From the NCBI GenBank assembly GCA_010015805.1, contig ML978126.1, positions 1,612,001 through 1,676,000 of the forward strand: a DNA stretch of 64,000 nucleotides. Direction: 5' to 3'. This document shows, in pieces, positions 45,640 through 57,061 of the stretch. The notes under the pieces were generated by a model. The model had not been told where the DNA came from and made no database searches. It saw only the letters and a list, made by a program, of their open reading frames with translations. Position 1 is the stretch's first letter. Each line of letters starts with the position of its first letter. This stretch comes from Rhizodiscina lignyota (taxonomy: Eukaryota > Ascomycota > Dothideomycetes > Aulographales > Rhizodiscinaceae). Both the position numbers and the translations under genes were made by a program.

Positions 45640-48600
45640 CTGTATGGCTTCAAAGAGACTATATACAGATCGAAGATGATGGAGAAAAGAGCGCCGGCGG
45701 CATGCTGCGAGGAATCGTAGAAGGGATGAGCCAATGTGAGCACTGGCGACGAAGAGCTATGTAATGTAACGCGATCGGCGAAGGGCGAATAAAGAAGAAT
45801 GGTGCAGTGGGACGAAAGCGCGCTGGCTGTATCCACGTTAGCAAGAGCCAGGCGATGACAACGGCAAGAAGGACTCACCAAGAAGCCTGACAGACAACGG
45901 CGACAAATTCAAACTCCCTTCGACCTCATTCTCCACATCCGCCGAACAATCCCCTCCTGTTACCACACTCAGCGTCGCCGACGCCATTGCAAATCTGTCT
46001 TCCACCTCTGGCTGACACTGCTTTGAAAATTTGTGCCTCCTTGGCTTGACCGACTCTCTCGACGACGATGAGCTCCTTCGTGCGGAGGCGAGCTGCCAGC
46101 TGCTAAACAAAGAGTGCGCTTGGATTCAGTCAACGACATTGCAGACAGTTGTTCCAAATGACGTCTGCAGGCTGTTAATTGCTGAAGCAGAGCAGTACAG
46201 GGATTTATCATAGCCAATACCGATGTTCTGGAGGAAGGACAGAACAGAAGAAGTCCAGTAAATGTTCCTGACATGGAAGTTGGAACGATAACTCCGCCAG
46301 CGACCAAGCGAAGCACTCGTGGAGAATACCACCAGACGCAACCCAGCTTGCCATCGGTACATGATGTCTGGTATTCGTTTCAGATGATCACCTCCAACAA
46401 AGCCCGTCTTGGCTAACTTAAATGAGTCCGAAGAGTCCGAATCGTTCCTTGCTGGAGTATGAGCCACATTCTTCGAACCCGCTGCAATTGTTGGGCGACA
46501 CTGGTGCTTGCTATTTCCTCCGAGGAAGCGTCGGCATTCTCGGTGTCTAGCCGGGCAGCTTGAACCGGTGCACCAAAGGACTTTCTTCCTTCGCCATGCC
46601 TCTTTGCCCTGTCCAGCGAGCCGCATTCCATGAATTTCTAGCTCATCATGAGGTCCGGTATCTAGCCGGACATATGTTATTAAGTGTTGCTATCCTTGCT
46701 TGCGAAGTTCGAGCTGGATTCAAGCCAGCAATGGAACCGAGAGCTTGAATCAGGGCGCCGAAATGGCTTTCTTCCTTCGCCATTCTCCCGGCGGCAAGGT
46801 CTTCTCGGTCACCGAAGCTGGCGCACCCAGTGACTCTGCTGAGTTGAGCTGATGTCGCCCTGGGTCGGGCCGTTCTCAACTTCCGACCCAAGATGAGCGG
46901 TACAGATGAATGGACGTTTCTAGGAAGGACAACGGAATCAGCTGTCGGAGTGACGATCGTGCCGCCCACATAGAGTGTGGGTCGTGGGTGCTTGGGCAGC
47001 GAGCACTTGGACACTTGACCAGTGGACCTTCCGATGGGACGATGGTGCTATCCTGAGGATTCTGGGACACTCCGTTCTGCATGCGCTGCGGGAGGTTCAG
47101 ATCGACGTTATTCTGAGGGAACATTGACCCATCGAACATTCCATTTGCGCCCGCCAATTGCTCGTTCAGAGTGATGAATATGCCGTCCTCACCGGAATGG
47201 CGCCGATATTGACGGATACGAGAGCGCAAGGAAGGAGCGATGCTGTAGTTTTGAAGGCTCAGGATAAGACTTAACAACCTTATCGTCGCTCTGGTGGGAT
47301 GCATTGGAGGGAGGAACCAAGGTGATTACGGTGTCTTTGCCACCGCAGTTCCTCTCTCTATGGTGCAACAAAGCAAGCTGCGCGCCATACCAACAGCCAA
47401 GGCGTCTGCCGTTGCCCGACACAGTCAAAGCCATGCAGTACATCACAGAAGATATACAATGTATCCAAAAGAAGTAAAGGGCGGCGACCTTCCTTCAGAC
47501 CTTCCTTGACCGCTGCATCAAAATTGTCCGAAGTGGCCATCGTGGGCCATGGACAGGCCTCAAGCACCCAAGTGCTGGCTGGATGTGCAACCAAGTGTTC
47601 GTTGCACGAACAACGCTTCCGCTGAAAGCAGGCTCTCAACTTCCAGCTCGCACAGGCAGATACAGCATCGTTCTGATAAGCGACGCTGCGGATAGGACTG
47701 CTGAGAAGACAGTGACTGTATCTGATGCTGGAGCGGTGGAAGGAGTGTCTTCACTTTGACAACGCTGCCGAGGTTGTGACTGCCGGTATGTCACCGGTCA
47801 CCTTCGAAGATGAGCTTTCAGGGTGCGCTTGAGAGTTGTGACGTGGTGACGAGTGATCAAAACGTGGTGCTACACTGAGGTCGAGATCAGGAGATATCTT
47901 GTGAGGTTGGCATTCGACAATCGGCTTCATGAGGCTTTCGGAAGTCGCCGGTAACAAGCAGCGCTATCGACGACAAGATGGCAGAGAGGCAGTTCAAGAT
48001 GAAGCTGAGAAGAAGAGATGCCTGCTGGAGGTTGGATGTCCGTTTGATGTCGATTGGCGCCCGCAAACCGATGAGCTTTGAGTACTAGGCTCAAACCAAG
48101 CACGTGAGAGAGGTTGAGTGGGTTCCAAATGGCGCTCTGAGGAAAGCAAGTCAAGGACGGCAGCAGCAAGAAAGATGAGCTGTAACCGAAACGAGAATTT
48201 GCATCTGCTGAGCAGCCGTCGCAAGTCAGTATTCACTCACCGCAGTCACGATACCTCGCTGGCGCTCACCTGAATTGTTCCCGGTCTCGGTTGAAGCGAC
48301 GATATCCAAGGCGACGACAGCGCCGATCTCGCTGTTCTTGAAACAACGAAAGCCGAGAGGTTGCGCTTGAAGCGCTCAGAGTGCTCAGCTAGTGCGATGC
48401 GCACGACGAAGGTCTTGGTTGAGAGACAATTGCTTCTTGGGGATGTTGCCTGACGGAGACCAGTCAGCAGCTCGGTCACGCAGCAGCGACAGCTCGGTCA
48501 ACAAGCTCAATCTACCCATTGCGAACGAGATATCTGAAGCCAATACGGCCTCTGAGAGCTCTCGCAACCAGCAGATGGCGTTGTTGTCGCCGCCGTCAGT

Positions 48601-50455
48601 GGGGATGACTCCGGGGGTTCTCCGCAGCTCGCACCAGCATCTCCAACTCCCACGACAGCGCGTTGGATTTAGTCTCTGAGTTTTTAGGGGACGCTTTCGC
48701 ATGCCCAGATATATCTCTCAACTGCATCACAATTCGCCAACAGTAGGATGGAGTGGTGAAGCTGTGGAGGGTGTGGTAGTGTTTTGAAGGGAGAGGTCAA
48801 CTCACCGGCTCTCGCGCCACAGCGGATGCAGAAAAATGCAGAAAAATCGATGTGCTGTCTCAGGGCTGCCAGTTCTCAAGGCTAGAAGGCTTTCGAGATG
48901 CTTTCTGATGGATTTGGGTAGTTCTGGATGTCGGTGGGTGTGTGGTGTCGGAGGAGAAAGAGGAAGAAGTTGTGGGAGGAAGATGAGGCGCCGCCAAGGC
49001 CAGGTCGCCTCAGAAACTCCACGAGAGCACAACGCCAACGAAGCTGCGCAGAGAGAATCTGATGCCAAAGAGTACTTCAGTTAGGTAGCTGCTGGCAGCC
49101 GCCGACTTTGCTGGCCGAAATACCTTGTCGTTGAGGAGTTGTAGCGCTGGAACGGCCGACTGTCGTAGGGCAGGAGGCTGGGTACTATGTCAAGACAGGC
49201 ACCGCTGACGAAGAGGCGACAGCGGTACTGGAGCGAGAAGAAGGGCAACAAAGGGCATGCACGAGGCTCTGAGGGTCAGAGAAGCCAGCTGGCGGAGTAT
49301 TGGGACAATTGCATCTAGCTCGGGAGGATAACTGGGCTGGGACGGTGCTGCAGCATCTCTGGACGAGTCGCCACACAAGAGGCAGCCTAGTCGCCGATGT
49401 TATGGGCTCGGAGACTCAAGCGTGTCCACAGCAATGCGAAGAGCCACGCAGTTTGAGCGGGCGTATATGAGGTCAGCCACAGCGGACAACAGCGCAGGAA
49501 TGCACATCAAAGAATGGCATCAGAGGTAGGAGAGATACTCTCTCATCATTAGAAGTGAGCCTTTGACTCACTACTCTACAGTATTACGAGCCGCTTGTAG
49601 ATATCAACCTTCAAACTAGCAAATCAATATTGGCACAACCGCGCTTTTCTCCGACTCAGTTTCACCAAACAGTTCTCTGCCCGTGCTCTACTCACGGCCA
49701 TAGCATCCGGAGCCTCGCTTCCATCAGCTAACTCAAGCGCAGACCTCCGAACTCGACCCCAAGTGTACAGTATGTCTGGTCCTCCAACTCTACCATCTCC
49801 ACTTCGATTCGTCCTGATTCGCGGCCCGGTGGCTCGTTTCGACAGCTACAGCATTCACGGCCAGGACTCTTGAGGTGCAGCATCATATGGAATGCGATCA
49901 AGCGCATCGTTATAGGCGGTGTGGTCGTCGTTGAGCGCATGGCAGGGTGAAGGGTCTGCTCGCAGAACGGACGAAGTGAAGCTAAACTCAGGGCCCCCGG
50001 AAACGGAACATCCTCAACGCCGGGTACGTCTCCGCGCCGCCCCAGCGCGGGCGCGGGTAGCATGAGCATGCACGCTAGGCCGCGTGCGCGCACCGCATTC
50101 AGCAAAGCGGCGGCACATCGCACGCGATCACCAACGCGTCTTGGTTCGAGCCCCGGAGCCACGACGAACCAGCTGATAAGGAGCTTATCACAACGCCCAT
50201 CACGAAAAGCAATCATCTATAAAGCTGAACCATGGCCGCACCGGACGGACGCCGTGTCGCGTGCTTGCGCATCGAGTTTTTGAACCGCGAACATTCCGAA
50301 CGAGACGAAGCGACTAGACTGCAGACGACGCTGGCGCTGCAAAGGCATCACGACGTCATCACGACAAGGCATTGCAGATAGCGGTCAAGCATCGAGCTCC
50401 GGCCAAACGGAGGAGAGTAGCTTGAAAGCAGCCCAAGAGCGCTTGCGGCAGCACA
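45640..50455. other. Unexplained region with scattered minus-strand coding-like pieces
   Basis: No recognisable gene. Several minus-strand pieces are protein-like: MATSDNFDAAVKEGLKEG starting at 47540, a 142-codon frame at 47304-46876 containing GMFDGSMFPQNNVDLNLPQ, and the 46126-46626 frame. They lie in different frames without good junctions. They may be an unrecognised fast-evolving multi-exon gene or debris. The last 200 bp hold the promoter of the permease. Confidence 0.35.
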
Positions 50456-53312
50456 ATGGCGGCACGAGAGCGCAAAGCAAGCATTGTAGAAGCTGACGAT
50501 GAGAATCGTCTGGCGGAGCTGGGGTACAAGCAGGAGCTGAATCGCAATTGGAGCGTGCTGCACAACTTCGGCGTCTCTTTCTCTATCATTGTATGTGCGA
50601 GATCAGACTTCTGTCCATTGCTGCTGAAGCTGACTGCAGCTTAGAGCGTCGTCACTGGTATCACTACGCTTTTCAGGTACGCTCTAACGGGGTGGGGAGT
50701 GGTCTGGAGCTGATTTGTTGCAGTTATGGCCTCAATACTGGTGGACCCGGCGTCATGACATCCGGATGGCTTGTTGGTGAGATGGATTGATGGCTCTTGT
50801 CTAAGGAAATGTCTCACATCACGCAGTGTCGTTCTTCACCCTCTTTGTCGGCATGAGTATGGCAGAGATCGTCTCGGCGATACCAACGAGTGGCGGGCCC
50901 TATTTTTGGGCGGCCATGCTTGCGCCAAAGAGGTATGCGCCATTCTTGTCGTGGGTTACTGGATGGTTCAACTTCGTGGGACAAGTATGGAATCCCCTAA
51001 TGCTTCTTTTACACCTCCAATCCTTCTGTACGCAGAAAGTCTCATCTCACGTGAACCCCTTTTCACCCGCTGCACGTGATCAGCGCACCGTACCTAGCGA
51101 ACAATTGGAAGCTTGAATTGGATGGTGGCGCAAACCAGCCTCAGACCCCAGCCACCCGCGGAATAAGATTGGTCCGCGCGGGTTGTTTGTGAAGAACAAC
51201 GACATGCTAACGAAGACACTCGCAGTTCGCAGTCACCACCGGCATCACATTCGGCTGCGCCGGCCTCATCTCGACTCTCGCGACCGTCAAATCCTCATAC
51301 ACGGCCACCGCCGGCAAGACGATTGGCATCTATGCTGCCCTCCTCTTCTCTCATGGCATGGTCAACACTTTCGGCGTGCATATCCTCCGCTACCTGAACA
51401 ACACTTCCATCGTCCTGCACTCTCTCGGAGTCTTCTCCTTGGCTGTCGCAGTTGTCGCAGCTGCACCCACACATCGTTCCGCAAAAGAAGTCTTTGCGCA
51501 CTTCTACGATGGCACCGGCGACCCAGGCTGGAGCGTGCGCGCGTCTCCGGCGTATGTAGCGATATGTGGTGTCTTGCTCAGCCAGTACACAATCACAGGC
51601 TTCGACGCGAGCGCGCATTTGAGCGAAGAGACGAAGAACGCAAGCAAAAGCGCGCCGATCGGTGTGCTGACAAGTATCTCCGTGAGCGCAGTCTTCGGCT
51701 TCTTCTACCTCCTCTGCCTCCTCTTCTCCATCCAGGACTTTGACAAGACTGTCAACTCGCCCTTCGAGCAACCCGTCCTCCAGATCCTCGTCGACGTCTT
51801 CGGTGACAACGGCGCCATCGTCCTCATGACCCTCATCATCATTTGCGTCTGGCACTGCGGCCTCTTCTCCCTGACATCCAACTCGCGCATGATGTTCGCC
51901 TTCTCGCGAGACCACGCGCTGCCACGATGGTTTGATCACGTCGACGCGCGCTTCAAGAGTCCGGTTCGTACGATTTGGCTGGCTGCGACGCTGGCGTTTA
52001 TCCTGGCACTGCCGAGTCTGGGGAGCAGTGTCGCGTTTTCGGCAGCGACGAGCATTGCGACAATTGGGCTGTATATCAGTTATACGATTCCGATTCTTAT
52101 TTCGATTATTTGGCACAAGGAGTTTATAAAGGTGAAGGGGCCGTTTGACTTGAAGAGATTTAGTATTCCGGTTGGGGCGGTTGCTTGTCTTTGGGTAAGT
52201 TGGTATTTCATTCTTCCGGTTCAGCACTTGTTCATGCAGCGGTGCCTCCTCAACCGCGCCCCCGATGACCCCAGGACTGTCTACTTTCCATGGCATATGG
52301 AACCATTGGGGCAACCATAAAAATCAGCTCCTGGTCTCCTATGTGGCCCATTTTGATGTCGTTCTTGGCCACCGCTCATACGGATTGGATCGCTATGTCA
52401 GCTCCACATGCTCTTGCAGGCCACCCGCGGCGTCAACCCAAGGCGTGTTGTGTGAAAGGTTGGGTCCCCCATTTTGCCCGCTCACGCTAAGGCGAACCTT
52501 GCTTCGATTGTTCAAGCTCTTCTGCGCGCAAATCGCAAGCTCGATCGGAAGCTGGTTGCCCACTTCCTTCTTGTGGTGTCCGGTTTCGCTGCAGCCCTCG
52601 CACTTCCGCACTCGATGGACACGTCGCATTGAACGTTATCATGCGCAGGCTGCAGGGCCGCATCTCAAATGTCGAAAATCGTCAATCATGAAGACCTTTC
52701 TATCTAACTCTTGGCTTCGATGATCGAACCTGTTGGTTGTGGACTATATGGAAGTTGACCATGGCTTTGAACGTATCCCACAATTTCCTTCTTCGCCGTT
52801 GCGCACGACTTGGAGTAGGAAACAGCACCGACTGCGCATACACGTTCAAGAGCTCACATTGTACTGCATCATTGCCACATCCTTCAGCAAGCCCTTCGGC
52901 ATCTCAAGTCGGCGCCGCTATACAACAACCCAGGCCTCTCCCGGATGCTCAACCCTCGTTCTCGCACTCCATCTGGGTATTGTTGTTAACTCTCTGCTCA
53001 TCACAGGTATCCTTCATAACCATAGTCTTCTGCCTCCCCACCGCCAATCCTGTCACCTCTCAGAGCCTCAACTACACCCCCGTCGCTGTCGGCATCGTCT
53101 TCTTCCTTGTCATGAGTACATGGCTGCTCTGGGCGCGCAAATGGTTCACCGGCCCGGTCAGACAGATTGAAGCAGAGGCTGCAGGAATTGATATCAGTGA
53201 GCCGGGAGCGCTGGAGGAGGCGGAGAAGAAGGGAGAGTTAGACTTGGAGGGTATGCAGGGTGGGAGGACACTGCTTGAGGGTGTGAAGGGGATTGGAGGG
53301 GAAAAGATTTGA
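50456..53312 (+). CDS. Amino-acid/GABA/choline permease (APC superfamily)
   Basis: Six exons: 50456-50590, 50645-50676, 50724-50776, 50827-50984, 51226-52194 and 53007-53312, all GT-AG with fitting phases; 550 residues. It is a 12-helix plasma-membrane transporter of the fungal amino-acid/choline family: NRNWSVLHNFGVSFSI before helix 1, GLNTGGPGVM in helix 1, MAEIVSAIPTSGGPYFWAA, ITGFDASAHLSEET as the conserved helix-6 loop, and SRDHALPRW after helix 8. These motifs fit GABA, choline or related amine uptake; the substrate is not decided. The N terminus is hydrophilic and the C-terminal tail Glu/Gly-rich. Intron 4 (241 bp) and intron 5 (812 bp) are far longer than others in this window. ATG at 50456 is in good context. 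It is plus-strand, followed by convergent F-box genes. Confidence 0.93.
52195..53006 (+). other. Unusually long intron 5 of the permease gene (812 bp)
   Basis: Donor GTAAGT and acceptor TCACAG join SLW/VSFI in phase 0, and the protein family needs this join. Other introns here are about 46-75 bp. The extra sequence is not AT-rich, shows no terminal repeats I could find, and has an open frame of about 150 codons (52265-52723) without domain. It may be an insertion, a nested transcript or a hosted noncoding RNA. Confidence 0.75.
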
Positions 53313-54591
53313 GAAAGAGCAGAGATGGGCGTGTGTGAGAGATAAATGAGGTAGTTGCGATGTTGATGTTGAAAGGTGAGCTCAATGGCGAAGAGGAGCT
53401 TGTATTGGATAGCTAATTGATCAATGACAATGCTTTCAATCGCTTTATGATGCTCCTTGAGGCCTTTGACTTGAATGATTCATAGGCTTTGCACTCTAGA
53501 ATTCAGCGCGCTGCTTTGCTTGCGCCATGGGTGACATTAGTCACTCTATCTGACAGACGCCCTTCTACTTCTCTTATTGCCCTGCTTATGTAGCTTGCTT
53601 TAGACGATTACAAGATGCTCATTGGGCGCTCGGACTCTGATCGTCCAAGGGCCGTGCACTTTTGCGTTGAGCGCCGTCTGTGATATTCGCCACTCCAACC
53701 TAAAGGGGCCCTTATTCCTTGTCTTTTCCCCTGTTTCCGATCTATAATTCCGTTTGGAGACAACATTGGTAATCTGATACGTGACTCCCTGTGGCGTTGG
53801 TCGGTCGACCTTTGCGTCGCTCGCTATACTCGCCACTCTCGGTCCCGTACACAATTCTTCCGCTCTTGTTTCTCTGTTTTACTAGTTTGACTCTCGCTAT
53901 TGCAGAATCCTCTGTGACAGTTTTGACATCAGGACTCTGAAGTCCATGAGGTTTTGGTGTGCGCCTCTCTACTTCGTTTGCGTTATGAATTGTATGAGAC
54001 AGATCGATCTCCATCTCGCCTCGCTGCTAGTACTTTAACTGATTTGTTGCTGACAGTGGACCGGAAGATTGCAGACACCTTTGCTATCTATTCCTAGCTT
54101 CTCTCAGGGAATCAAGCTTCTGTTGTTGATAGCTCCAATCTATGTTTTGGATTTTCCTCTCTGGCTGCATGCACTTTATTTGTGTTCTACTTTCTTCGAC
54201 TTTCTTCGCCCGATTCGTGTGTCTTCCTTTAGCTATTATGGGACATTGTCTGAAGATGCGCTCTGTAATCGCCTTTGGTATGATATGCTTCGCGTTCAAT
54301 TCTAATAGGTTGTGTCTGTACCGCCGGGACGATTTGAGCATTACCGAAGAAGTATGCAAATATCACGGTGGCTTAGTGGCGCGAACCTCATCCAAATTGA
54401 TATTATTTGCTACCTCTCCCCATAGAAAACGCATTTCAAGCAAAGGAAGCCTCAGGAATCTACCTTAAACAAGCAAAGAACACCCTAGAAGTGTTCAAAC
54501 AGCCGACAGCAAAGAGCAAACAACAACCAAAAAGATATTAGCCACCCATATTTAGCTCAGGGTCAACAACAGCAACAACAATGCAAATAGC
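53313..54591. other. Convergent intergenic region with possible small minus-strand gene
   Basis: A minus-strand ATG at 54014 opens a 90-residue polar frame (MEIDLSHTIHN to CCLQTEL). An overlapping second frame continues to 53600. Two segments resemble each other at DNA level (GAGTGGCGAGTATAGCGA and GAGTGGCGAATATCACAGA, followed by similar phrases), suggesting an internal duplication. No family recognised; a small orphan gene is possible. Confidence 0.35.
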
Positions 54592-55728
54592 TCAAACGCC
54601 CCGGCGGCCCTTGCTCTCCAGGTATCCAATCTCCGATCTCAGCACCTGCGGCAACACGAAGCCCTCATCGTCTCCCCAATCCTCCTGTGGCATGGTCACC
54701 ATGGCCGCCCTCTCCAGCATGCGCGCGGTGGAAGGGGGGAAGCCCGTCACCGTCAGCTTCTGCAACCCCTCGAAGGACGACACTTCCATGAGCTGCTTGC
54801 ACATACCAGCATAGCTTGCCTGAATGTCCGGGTAGGATGCCAGGGTGAGGATGTCGCCTTGCGTGTAGGCCAGGTAGTGGACTTGCAACAACCTCACTCG
54901 CTCCAGCATAACACGGGACAGCGATAGGCTGTTGGGCATGGCCGTTCCCCCCCAAGTGTTGTTCGCGGTCACAAAGTGATCCGGGTTGGGTCTTGCATTG
55001 CCGCTCACGCTCGCAAAGGGTGGCAAGAAATCGATGGTGAGGTTCTTGAGGCTGAGGTAGCCGGCTTGTCGCAGCTTGGTCAACGCCCATGCTGGGCTGT
55101 ACCAACGGTCTCTCTCGCGATCAGACTTGCGTTGTGGTTGTATTTCCTGTTCCATGAGATCGTCAATGAAGACAACCTCCGTCTCCCTGTTGCCCGGTGG
55201 GCCCACCACAACCGGTGCCACCACAACTGGAGTGAATGTAGCGAAATCGCCGATCTGGTCATTGCCGATGGCCCAGTGGGCGTCGATGGTAATGTGTAGG
55301 TTGCGGATGTGAGTCCAGGCGTAGGGCTCGCAAAGCGGGAAGAGACCGCCAGTCTGGTGGAGCGTCCAGTCCTCAGGCGCCTTCGGTCCGAGGCTGTAGA
55401 TGGCCTTGTTGAAAATCTCATCAAGGCCGACGTTGTAGAACCACTTGTTGAGGGCGAGGATCGCCCAATGATTTTTCCTCTCTGGCCAAGGGGTTTGGAA
55501 GTCCACGCTGTAGATGTGTTGTTTAAGAATCTCAAACACAATCTCGTTCGGGATCGACTTTCCACTTAGGGCTGTGGTCCACAGAGCAGAGGTCGTAGTC
55601 GGAGGCGAGATGCTAATCCTGTGGTTTGTTGGGATCAGGAGATCTGCTCGGCCACTAGCACGCTCGGCGGCGAAAGTAGCGTAACTTCGCTTCGTTCCAG
55701 AGGGAAGGTCCTTGTTGAGATGGCTCAT
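54592..55728 (-). CDS. F-box-like protein, unknown target
   Basis: Single exon, 378 residues, ATG at 55728 in the context AAAATGAGC. Near residue 58 the run IPNEIVFEILKQHIYS, followed by WAILALNKWFYNVG, fits an F-box (Pro, then hydrophobic helices, then the Leu/Val-x-Lys/Arg-Trp element). After it come hydrophobic strands without clear leucine-rich repeats, typical of lineage-expanded fungal F-box proteins. Such proteins link targets to the SCF ubiquitin ligase through Skp1 (family knowledge). The C terminus has an acidic EDWGDDEGF stretch. A second, broken F-box gene lies 1.3 kb further on the same strand, so local duplication is plausible, though the two are not close in sequence. Confidence 0.7.
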   Translation of the reverse strand: MSHLNKDLPSGTKRSYATFAAERASGRADLLIPTNHRISISPPTTTSALWTTALSGKSIPNEIVFEILKQHIYSVDFQTPWPERKNHWAILALNKWFYNVGLDEIFNKAIYSLGPKAPEDWTLHQTGGLFPLCEPYAWTHIRNLHITIDAHWAIGNDQIGDFATFTPVVVAPVVVGPPGNRETEVVFIDDLMEQEIQPQRKSDRERDRWYSPAWALTKLRQAGYLSLKNLTIDFLPPFASVSGNARPNPDHFVTANNTWGGTAMPNSLSLSRVMLERVRLLQVHYLAYTQGDILTLASYPDIQASYAGMCKQLMEVSSFEGLQKLTVTGFPPSTARMLERAAMVTMPQEDWGDDEGFVLPQVLRSEIGYLESKGRRGV

Positions 55729-55953
55729 TTTGGAGGACGCTCAAGATCTTGATGATAAAGGATAGAAGGACAGAGTAGTGAATCTCATTAACAGATGAGA
55801 TTCTAGAGCTGAACATGAGCTTTCCGTATTTTAGTGTGCAGTGTTGAAGTCAGGGTTCGGGGAGAAGAGAAGGCGCTGATGTTGTTGTGGGAGCAGCTCG
55901 GGGAGACTAGGCCACTTCGGTCGAATCGTGATTGGGGAGAATGGTCGCCATTT

Positions 55954-56355
55954 TCAGCTTAGCACCACTCGCGCACCTTGCCATTCGCCCGCGAAGGCCA
56001 TCGGCCTCACAAGTCGATAACAGACATAGATAGTAGTATTGTATTTACATGCATGATGGTTTCGTAGCATATTGATGGCGGGGGGAAGAGAATTGGCAAA
56101 AGATGTAGCTACGAAGACCCCCAAAAACTTGGACCCATTGGCGAGAAACGCCATAATGTCGAAAGCGACCGACTCAGTGGAAGAGTCAGCATTAGTGTAA
56201 AGATTCTGCAGCGACCCGCGTTGAGAAAGCTGCTTAGCACCAGTTCGGATAAGCCACAGCTTGAGCTTCTCGCCAACCTCAACCCAACCCGAGGCAAAAT
56301 AAGGGTGAAAAGATTCGTCTCGAAGGGGATTGCTCTTTAGCAACCTTAAGAGCAT
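55954..56355 (-). CDS. Small unknown protein or gene fragment
   Basis: ATG at 56355 opens a 133-residue frame (MLLRLLKSNPLRD to GARVVLS) with balanced composition. It includes WVEVGEKLKLWLIRTGAKQ and DIMAFLANGSKFLG, which read like real protein. The frame is open a little upstream of the ATG, so it may be the last exon of a longer gene or the tail of a decayed F-box-type gene. No domain recognised. Confidence 0.4.
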   Translation of the reverse strand: MLLRLLKSNPLRDESFHPYFASGWVEVGEKLKLWLIRTGAKQLSQRGSLQNLYTNADSSTESVAFDIMAFLANGSKFLGVFVATSFANSLPPAINMLRNHHACKYNTTIYVCYRLVRPMAFAGEWQGARVVLS

Positions 56356-57015
56356 CCCCCGAAGTTTAATACGCTGCGCTTTCTAAACTATTGACCTGGA
56401 ATTCACAGCTCTGTAACTAGTACTTGGTTTAGGCGAAAGAGATATTTGTGGTCGTGCTCAGAGCTTTGTACACCAAGCTCGGTACGGTATGCTTTTGACA
56501 GTATCGTTATAAATGGACAACTTCAATGCGTTCAATTTGTCTTCTCCAAAGAGTGTATACATCTCACTATACCGTTATCTTCCCGCCATCCTCCACCTAA
56601 TCGAAGCAGAACAGTGATTAAGGGCTCTATCATCAAGGACGCTTGCCCTTCAACGGCCGTGAGAGCACCTTGTAAGCCTTGATTACACAAGGCTTAGCCT
56701 GTGTCAATTTTAGACTTACAATTTCAATAAACATGGTGCCGGTCGAAGAGAGGGCTTGATAGTGGATGCATAAGGGCATATACACGAAGTTGAGGTATCT
56801 ACTCTAAGGTCAAGGAGGCTAAAGTATCCAAGCATGCCAAAGGTCAAAAGCACATATAGATTTGCATCTTCGGCGAAAGCAACAGCATCAACCAAAGCTT
56901 GTCATAAGAGGTATGAATTGACACTTGTTACGATTGCACAGTTGTGAGGAATTTAATCTTGATTCAAGCGTGTATCCACGGCATCCCCAAAAGGCTAAAC
57001 TATCGTACAATTATG
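56356..57015. other. Intergenic region between minus-strand genes
   Basis: About 660 bp without a supported gene. Frames are short and overlapping. Nothing repeated or structured was noticed. Confidence 0.4.
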
Positions 57016-57061
57016 CTACTCCATGTTGCTCATCGTAGCTGCTTCTCCCAAAATCTCCATT

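Noticed and set aside
50120-50165. GGTTCGAGCCC, resembling a tRNA B box
   Set aside because: The flanking bases do not form a T stem, acceptor stem or A box at the right distance.
49728-50216. 162-codon minus-strand frame upstream of the permease
   Set aside because: Arg/Leu/Pro-rich, no recognisable domain, and it lies in the permease promoter; could not be supported.
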